Positions 58,064-64,000 of a stretch of 64,000 nt of DNA are shown one piece after another. Origin of the DNA: Lactifluus volemus (lineage: Eukaryota; Basidiomycota; Agaricomycetes; Russulales; Russulaceae); contig WTXI01000103.1 of the NCBI GenBank assembly GCA_022376515.1, positions 56,009 to 120,008 of the forward strand, given 5' to 3'. The first letter of the stretch is position 1, and every line of letters begins with the position of its first letter. The translations under genes and the position numbers were made by a program. A model generated the notes under the pieces. The model made no database searches. It saw nothing but the letters and a program-made list of their open reading frames with translations, and was not told where the DNA came from.

Positions 58064-58316
58064 ACGTGCACGTGCACAGAAGCAGCGCTGGGAAGAAGAG
58101 GTCACTCTTGTTGGATATGAGATGCAGTGGACAGTGCGGTTTTTTATCCATAAGCAGGAGGATTGGGAGCGACGAAGAACAATGGCAAATGACAATCAAG
58201 CTACTGGACCAGCAGCATATGCTGCTCGCAAAGCAGAAATGTGGGGCTGGATGGCTCAAGATGCCAATTATTCATTCATAAAAGCTAACAGTGTATATAT
58301 CACACCCTTTTTGTAA

Positions 58317-58641
58317 AGCCTATAATCAGGATATCAAATTTTACCTGCTGTCACCAACATTCACTGCCATTGTCGACATTCTGTTGCCCCTGCTGCCCAC
58401 TGCATGCTGCTGCCACTCTTTTTGCTGTCACCAACGTTGCCGCTGCCACCTCTGTTGTGGTGAGCGGCAAGACAGGCAATAAATTTAAGCCCCAAGCCCC
58501 TAGCATGTCATAGTAATCAAGTGAAGCCCTTCAATGAATGATATAATGCATGATACATTTCTTAACAGATAGTATACGTCAGCAAATCCTTGAGTGAGAC
58601 ATTCATATCTAATCTAACAAATCTCCAACCAACGTCCAGAG
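58317..58641. other. Convergent 3' region of transposase and companion gene 4
   Basis: 58345-58460 has loose CTGTCACCAACATTCACTGCC-type units of the 19-bp array family. Otherwise AT-rich with no gene. Confidence 0.5.
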
Positions 58642-60653
58642 CTATGCACTATCAACATATTCATCTGGGCCAGCAAACCTAGAAAAGTCAGCCCCAGTCC
58701 ATCCACCCTGTCCAGGTCTCCCACTAGTAGTTGTGGTAGACTTGTCTACACTCATACGATCTGAAGTAGATGATGATGATGATGACAGTGCACGACATGC
58801 TCGAATAAGAAGAGAATCACTGTCATCAGAGTCGTCACTATCCATAAGGGCAAGGTAGGCATCAATGGCAGAGGGACTATTGTGCTGAGGATGACTTGAC
58901 GTGGAACTTGCAGTTGAAGAATGGCCAGAGAGAAGAGCAGCCAGAGCAGCTTCAGTGGTGAAGAGATCAGGTGAATGTGAACCATTGCTGCTTGAGGGCC
59001 TCGTGATATCGTAATCGGCACCCGCAGGGGAGGCAATATCAGCAGGCGCAGTATCATCGTCGGCAGGCGTGGTATCGTCGGCAGGCGTAGGATCGTCGGC
59101 AGGCGTGGTATTGTCGGCAGGCATGACATCGTCGGCAGGCATGACATCGTCGGCAGGCATAACATTGTCGGCAGGCGTGGCATCGTCGGCAGGCGTGGCA
59201 TCGTCGGCAGGCGTGGCATCGTCGGCAGGCGCGGTATTGTCGGCAGGTACGGTATTGTCGGCAGGTGTGGCTTCAGCACGAGTTGACATTTGCGATTGTA
59301 AGATGTCACGACCATTGCCATGTGGTAAGGCCCCGCGTGGCACAACAGCACGAGGGCGGTGGAGAGGGAATGCACGAAAATGATGAGGAATATCGTTTGG
59401 TGCAAGCTCAGGTGTATCGCTCGGTCTAGTGCCTGGAGTGATTTTTGGTGATGGTGGCGGAATGAAGGCCGACGATGGGCCCACAGAATATTCCCCAGGA
59501 AAGTTCCCCTCTCTCAATGATTCATCATAGCCAGAGTGTGGAGGTTTATAGTCTCTGTCTCCTGCGTGAAATAGTCCACGAATGTCATTGTCATTAAGGT
59601 CTACTCCCCATGTCCATTTCAGACATGGCTCGTTCTCCAGGCGGACTCTATCGGCACGATAATGATACTGCATGATCTCAGCCAGCTTTGTAAGAGTCAG
59701 TTTTCTTGGTATTTTGGGTGGTGGGCCTGGTGGCTGACTTTCGACGCTCTCTTGGGGAGTTGCCACTATCCGCTCGTGTAGATGCCACTTCAAGTTAGCC
59801 CTTGATGGTACTGGTTTTTCTGCAGTACTGGGGGTGGGTGCTGAAGTGGAAGGGGTGGGTACTGGAGTGGAAGTGGAAGTGGAAATGGAAGCAGTGTCAT
59901 GTGTTTCCTTCAGGACGGCGGCTTCAAATAGTCTATTGAATGCTGAAGCACGCCTCTTGGTTGACGCAGTTTGGTTAGCAACTTTTTGATCCAGTCTCTT
60001 TAACTCTCTGTAAAGATGTTGCACATCTTCTCTAGTACCCACGGCCAAATTACGGTACAAGTTGCAGCACTTGCAAGTGGGTAGTTGCCCCGGTCGCTCC
60101 AATATAGATGCTTGAGGTGCCATGTCCATTGCCACTTCCGCTGACCTTGCTGATGCCATCTCTGCTTCCCGCTGCTTATGATGGACCAGCAGACATTTGT
60201 CAAGAGTTTCATGGCTGAGTAGTTCAGGGCTGGGTTTGATAACAGAAGCAGCCCACCAGTCTAGCATGTAATTTTCTACTAGACCAGTTGGATAACGGGG
60301 ATGATTGTGGGCATCCAACATGAGAAGAGTTTTCAGTGGACAAGAAAAGGGAAGGGGGTTGTCGAGGTTTGATTTTGTGTAGGATGAAGTGAGGAAGTTG
60401 GTTATATAAGGGACAGTAACGTACTGCCCCAACGCTGCCGCAATTCCAATATGTATCAAGGATATTTCCTTTATTATGTAATTAGCAAATGAAATAAGAA
60501 AATTGGGGTGATTCGTACTAGTTCCTTGAAAATACATTTTTGGATTATTTTCTTTTGAGAGATCTCAGTATGGTTATCCAGAGCTGTTAGTGCAGCCCGG
60601 AATCTTGAATCACAATAGTCAATTATGTCTTGAGGGTGCATAGAGGATGACAT
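58642..60653 (-). CDS. Companion gene 4: unknown 653-aa protein with PADD repeats (2 exons)
   Basis: Exons 60653-60519 and 60468-58642, intron 60469-60518 (GTACGA...AAAG), phase 0. N-terminus MHPQDIIDYCDSRFRAALTA, then GQYVTVPYITNFLTSSYTKS, DAHNHPRYPTGLVENYMLDW, a CKCC pair with helical HLYRELKRLDQKVANQTAST. A Ser/Thr/Pro-rich linker, a folded-looking block (LTLTKLAEIMQYHYRADRVR, WTWGVDLNDNDIRGLFHAGD), an acidic (ATPADD)n tract from an 18-bp array, and an acidic/Ser-rich C-terminus (DSDDSDDSDSLL) follow. No membrane segment or known domain recognised. Convergent with the transposase gene. It is the only companion gene with no visible defect. Confidence 0.68.
59035..59275 (-). repeat. 18-bp GTCGGCAGGCGTGGCATC array coding for (ATPADD)n
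   Basis: About 13 units within companion gene 4, each starting with the TCGGCA core. On the coding strand each unit gives six residues such as ATPADD or VMPADD. Confidence 0.92.
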
Positions 60654-60834
60654 TGTGGGGCAGAAAGGTTGTACTGATGGTGGATTGATATCAAGATGCG
60701 ATCGTGAGTATCAGATGAGCAGTCTTGAATGTTGTCACAGTTCCCATTTGGGACTGCGTGAGAATTTCAGCCTTTTCCCTCTTTTGGGTATATAAACATA
60801 TATATATATTATATAATCTCTAAAATAAACATCG
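60654..60834. promoter_or_regulatory. Upstream region of companion gene 4
   Basis: About 180 bp between the gene start and the right-end arrays. An AT-rich TATATATATATTATATAA stretch at about 60798-60815 could supply a promoter on the minus strand. Position-based inference. Confidence 0.4.
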
Positions 60835-61330
60835 GCAACGGCAGCAACAAGAGCGGCAGCGGCAATGCCGGCATGAACGTCAGCGCCGGCAGTGATCGGT
60901 GATAGTAAGGAGTGTCGGCAAGGAGCATCGGTGAACGTCGGCGACGGCAGCAACATTCGTGACGGCAGTGAGCGTCGGCAATGAGCATCGGCGTCGGCAA
61001 TAAGCATTGGCAACGGCAGTGAGCGTCGGTGACGGCAGTGAATGTCGGCAACGGCAGCAACACTTGTGATGGCAGTGAGCGTCGGCGACGGCAGCAACAT
61101 TTGTGATGGCAGTGAGCATCGGCAATGAGCATCGGCGACGGCAGTGAGCATCGGTGACGGCAATGAGCATCGGCGACGGCAGTGAGCGTCGGTGACAGCA
61201 GTGAATGTCGGCAACGGCAGCAACATTCGCGACGGCAGTAACGTCGGTGATGGCAGCAACGTCGGTGACGGCAGCAAGGGGTGGCAGTGGCAAGGGCGGC
61301 AGCGCAACAGCGATAGCATCGGCAATGGGG
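60835..61330 (-). repeat. Right subterminal array, 19-bp-type units in mixed register
   Basis: On the minus strand the units read like the left array (TGCCGTCACCGACGCTCAC, TGCCGTCGCCGATGCTCAC) but are shorter in total and more degenerate. The left and right arrays are inverted relative to each other, continuing the terminal symmetry. Confidence 0.88.
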
Positions 61331-61580
61331 GCAGTAGCCAATTTTGATGTGGTAGGTTTGAATAGTGGGATCACTCTCAAGCATCGGCAGTGTTGGTCGA
61401 ACCGGCAATGGCAGCAGTGGTAGTGGCATCAGCAACAGTGATGTGTAAGCCAAAAGGCCACTGCCGCTCTTCCTAATATGGTATGTCCGCTGGATGACTA
61501 GCGGGCGCGCTGGCCCTGATCAAGTCGATACATTGTATGGCTTCGCTGAGCGATTCATTCGATACATTGTAGTTTGACTA
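61226..61580 (-). repeat. Right terminal inverted repeat of the giant element
   Basis: Inverse of 23676-24030, ending ATTGTAGTTTGACTA at 61580. Confidence 0.9.
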
Positions 61581-62070
61581 CCTGGCCTGACCTGAATGAC
61601 AAATTCGTGATGACCATTCCAGCACTTACCCAACTACCACCGACATGCGTCTCGACAGTATGAACAAGAATCGACCGCTCAAGCTGCACTGGGGATGTAC
61701 CGCCTCAAGCTCGCGAACGACCATGATTTCCCGCGAGTCCAGGTCACCGAGTACTTCAAAATATTTGATTGTGTGTCGACTTGTGGACAGAATTACATGT
61801 TCATATTCGGGAGAGTACATACAGCCCTGTCCCTCCATCTATGCCATAACAATGGCTGTTGGGCGTAGCTAATAAGCGCTCTCGAGAATTATCCCTATTC
61901 TGCTCATCGCGGTGGACTTTACCTTCGATGTTCCTCTTCTCAGGGACATCTTTATATCGTTCGTTAGTATACTTGTACTTTATACATGATACTTAATGAT
62001 ACTCAGAGTGGATGTTGGCCTCTATCGCTGCCAGATGGGTGACCGTATTCTCATTGGCTCAGGGCTGTCA
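61581..62070. repeat. Spacer of the fifth unit, last piece
   Basis: Resumes the spacer at CTGGCCTGACCTGAATGAC (compare 9563-9590) and stays collinear through TTGTGGACAGAATTACATG, CGGGAGAGTACATACAGCC and GGGTGACCGTATTCTCATTG. It stops at CAGGGCTGT, which corresponds to about 10050. The F-box gene expected downstream is absent. Confidence 0.85.
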
Positions 62071-62074
62071 TCGC

Positions 62075-62720
62075 GAAAACTTCTCAAATTAGGGATTGCT
62101 AGGGATTACTAGGGATTGCAATCCCTTGTCCACATTTATAATCCAGTTAATAAAATTGTTTGAACAATACCTCTCACCTCTATTTCGGCCATTTTGCATC
62201 ATCTAGGGATTTTTGAGGTTATCTAGGGATTTTTAAGATTATCTAGGGATTTTTAAGATTATCTCGGGAATGTTATGATTATTTAGGTATTGTCGGTCCA
62301 TCCTTAGATCATCAAGGGATTGTACGACATTTTTGATCTAACAATAAATCGCACCTCAATTGAGGCCTAGTTGGATTATCTAGGGATTGTTGCTCCATTC
62401 TTAGATCATCTAGGGTTTGTAAGATTATCTAGGTATTGTCGGTCCATTTCTTATATTATCAAGGGATTATAAGATTATCTAGGGACTATCGGTCCATTCT
62501 TAGATCATCTAGGGATTGTCAGATTATCGGTCCAATATTAGATTATCTAGGGATTGTCAGGTATTCTTGGACCAACATGATATTGTTAGACTATCTAGGG
62601 ATTGTCAAGCAAAGTTTATAGCTTGGGCGCAATTTTCTCGCATACTGACATATTTGGGTCACTTCTTAGATCTCGGACCAACAAGGCCTAATCAACCCAA
62701 CTAGGGATTGTCAAGCAAAG
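62075..62720. repeat. AT-rich block of dispersed ATCTAGGGATTGT words
   Basis: About 14 copies of (ATCT)AGGGATTG/T with variable 15-40 bp spacing, several within a longer unit (GGTCCATTCTTAGATCATCT). No open frames of note. Not the CGGCA family and outside the giant element. Confidence 0.85.
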
Positions 62721-62791
62721 TTTTTAATGTCAAATATTTTTTTCGTGTATTGACATAGTTAAGCGTATTACAGAAATTCTAAATACTTTTA

Positions 62792-64000
62792 TCACTTTTT
62801 CCCCTTATGGCGGGGCCTCTTTGGGGGCAGCAGGACCAACCTTTGGCTAGCAGCGGGAACTGCTGCATATTGACTGCTGGGGCCGGCTGGTGGTGACGCG
62901 TCCCTATCGCTCCCATAGGACGTCGCATCATCCGGTTCTTCGGGGTCTAAAGGATAGCATTAGCGCAGATTATATATGAAGGGTGATTACTTACTACTGA
63001 AGCGAGTCACCCTTTGGCTGACAGGGTTCAGACTGTAGGCGTCATTTGGTGGCGACAGATGCCTATCGCTGCCGCGTGATGTCAAGGAATCCCCTTCTTC
63101 AGGGTCTAAAAGATAGCGTTAGCACGAGTTATATATGAAGCGTGATTACTTACCTATAGAGAACGGGGAGTCACGGGGCTCTCTGATGGTATCTGAACAC
63201 AATATTGTTATTTGCAAACAGATAAATGAGAGTGGAAGACTTACTGTCCGAGTCACTCATATGACGTACTGCCAGTGCAGCTTGCTCTGCACGCTGACGA
63301 CGCTGGGCCAGAATGAGTGCCCGGTGGTCTGGCCCTGATGTACTTGCTGGCTTGTCCGGGACCCTCTCCGCGATACCGTTGAAGGCGATCCTATGGAGTA
63401 GTTGATAAGTCCAGGAGATTGGTATATATAATGAGACTTACTTGGAAAATTCTTCAATGATTTCTTCGTTGAGCACATCGACGATAGCATCAAAAACTCT
63501 GTCTGATCGAAATATGGATCTTCGATACGCCAGTCATCAACGTTAGAGAGATTCCATCTGGCCTGTGTCATGCATATTTGAAGAGTGATCACCGTATCGT
63601 AGAGTTCACTCACCTGTAACGCCGCGTATGCGATCGTTCTGGCAGTTGCCGTTGTAAGGCCATTCGACTCGGCTTGCCCTCTCTTGACCTGGACTACACT
63701 GCCTTTCTTCCGCAGAGCTGATTGCGGTCCTATAAAAAGATGTCTAAATGTCTGTAGTGTACAGTATATGTTAGACATGTATGATTGAAAACAAAAACGC
63801 TTACAGAGATCAAGAAAGGCCCCATACAGAAACCTTCGTCCAAGATCCCTCGATACTGCGTCGGGTCCTCGTACAAAAACGATGGGAACTGTGTCGATGA
63901 CACGGTGATAGTGCCATCTCTCAATTTTGCTCGTGTGCTATTCGATATCAGTAAATTAGTGGAAATAATAATATCAATAATGACTCACTCATCTCTGTCG
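62792..64000 (-). CDS. DUF6698-like gene, 5' end outside window
   Basis: Minus-strand exons: piece ending about 63988, then about 63940-63805 (QFPSFLYEDPTQYRGIL, GFCMGPFLIS), about 63752-63616 (FRHLFIGPQSAL, TARTIAYAALQ), about 63577-63440 (WRIEDPYFDQTEFLML), about 63390-63245 (RVPDKPASTSGPDHRALILA), and short C-terminal exons ending TGA 62792-62794. The order FLY..P..., F(R/K)H(L/V)F..P.(S/A), T...IAYAA, W...D..FD...F is what I know as the DUF6698 pattern of basidiomycetes, often transposon-associated, function unknown. Two consecutive C-terminal exons are duplicates of each other (near 63105-62995 and 62950-62792). Confidence 0.7.

Larger units (their letters stand above)
48251..58316 (+). 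pseudogene. KDZ transposase with N-terminal CxC2 cluster, interrupted by gypsy element 2
   Basis: Exons by splice fit: 48251-48547, 48606-49963, 50014-50173, 50252-50785, 50846-51128, 51178-52055, 52109-52131 + 58068-58316; introns 49-78 bp. The N-terminus is basic (ESRKRKRG). CxC2 cluster: CMQCPEHRYARWRCKDC, CRLCMRHSHLDSPLH, WEVGVYILVQHH. A (GN)n tract made by GGCAAC repeats follows. KDZ core: CPACPQ, VADGNFKADH, GFFAPNG, IYDIACQY, FHVHGHKEECF, EILETLWSSLN, DDHATDSNHKKM; these match the family's RNase H-like catalytic region. The C-terminus is coiled (RARAQKQRWEEE). Defects: 7 instead of 8 A at 50402-50408 (frameshift), TAG 51428-51430, and the 5.9 kb insertion after codon WLR. By family it moves the element by cut and paste; this copy cannot encode a whole enzyme. 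Confidence 0.92.
23676..61580. mobile_element. Giant KDZ-type DNA transposon with long terminal inverted repeats
   Basis: The left end TAGTCAAACTACAATGTATC (23676) is repeated inverted at the right end (61580). The inverted match continues about 350 bp with only some ten mismatches by eye. The flanks are the two halves of a duplicated spacer whose unbroken paralogue lies at 9490-9600. An 8-mer GCCTGACC occurs 3 bp outside the left end (23665-23672) and 4 bp outside the right end (61585-61592), a possible target duplication. The element carries a KDZ transposase gene (48251-58316), four companion genes and many CGGCA-core repeat arrays. About 37.9 kb as it stands; much of it is nested later insertions. 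KDZ elements are known from fungi; this size and cargo are what is unusual. Confidence 0.86.

Noticed and set aside
25174..60653. TET/JBP dioxygenase gene in the giant element
   Set aside because: Looked for because KDZ elements can carry one; no HxD...H iron-binding pattern in a convincing context in any of the companion genes.
23676..61580. Starship-type giant element
   Set aside because: No DUF3435 tyrosine recombinase gene is seen at either end. Long inverted repeats and a KDZ transposase explain it better.

Overview
The window looks like a transposon-rich stretch of a basidiomycete (Agaricomycete) nuclear genome. The evidence is 49-83 bp GT-AG introns, an expanded tandem family of F-box-like genes, Ty1/copia and Ty3/gypsy chromovirus elements, a KDZ transposase with its CxC2 cysteine cluster, and a DUF6698-like gene. 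No rRNA, intact tRNA, CRISPR or prokaryotic features were seen.

Left arm (1-23.65 kb). A Ty1/copia element entering from the left edge (1-about 3663) is inserted in the 3' part of an F-box-like gene, leaving 126 open codons (3664-4044). Four intact two-exon paralogues follow, all on the plus strand (6769-8273, 10273-11794, 13302-14818, 16527-18052), each carried in a 3-4 kb tandemly duplicated unit with a conserved spacer. A fifth spacer copy is scattered over 18053-18797, 20716-21226, 23571-23645 and 61581-62070. It is split by a 1.9 kb insert holding an antisense F-box relic, by a 2.34 kb element with a 9-bp target duplication (21227-23570), and by a giant element.

Giant element (23676-61580, 37.9 kb). 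It has roughly 350-bp near-identical terminal inverted repeats, carries a CxC2-KDZ transposase gene and four companion genes (25.2-25.9 kb minus, 26.2-28.5 kb plus, 45.4-47.7 kb minus, 58.6-60.65 kb minus). It is studded with clusters of short tandem repeats of different unit lengths that share a CGGCA/TGCCG core, inside introns, intergenic DNA and coding exons. Nested in it are a retroposed 1.5 kb sequence with a 36-nt poly(A) and 14-bp target duplication (29790-31334); a chromodomain Ty3/gypsy element (31556-42851, 480-bp LTRs, 5-bp duplication) that itself contains two TIR elements with 8-bp duplications (33981-35493 and 39475-41581); a 280-bp MITE (43197-43476); and a second Ty3/gypsy element (52132-58063, identical 145-bp LTRs) inserted in the transposase gene. 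Splicing out each insertion in silico restores the reading frame of its host, which gives a relative order of events.

Right arm (61.58-64 kb). The resumed spacer copy gives way at about 62070 to an AT-rich dispersed-repeat block, followed by the 3' part of a DUF6698-like gene on the minus strand that runs off the window.

Almost every mobile coding region is broken by single in-frame stops (all explainable by one C-to-T change), single-base slips or nested insertions. The transposon copies here therefore look dead but young. The F-box-like genes are open. All homology statements come from reading motifs; nothing was searched.
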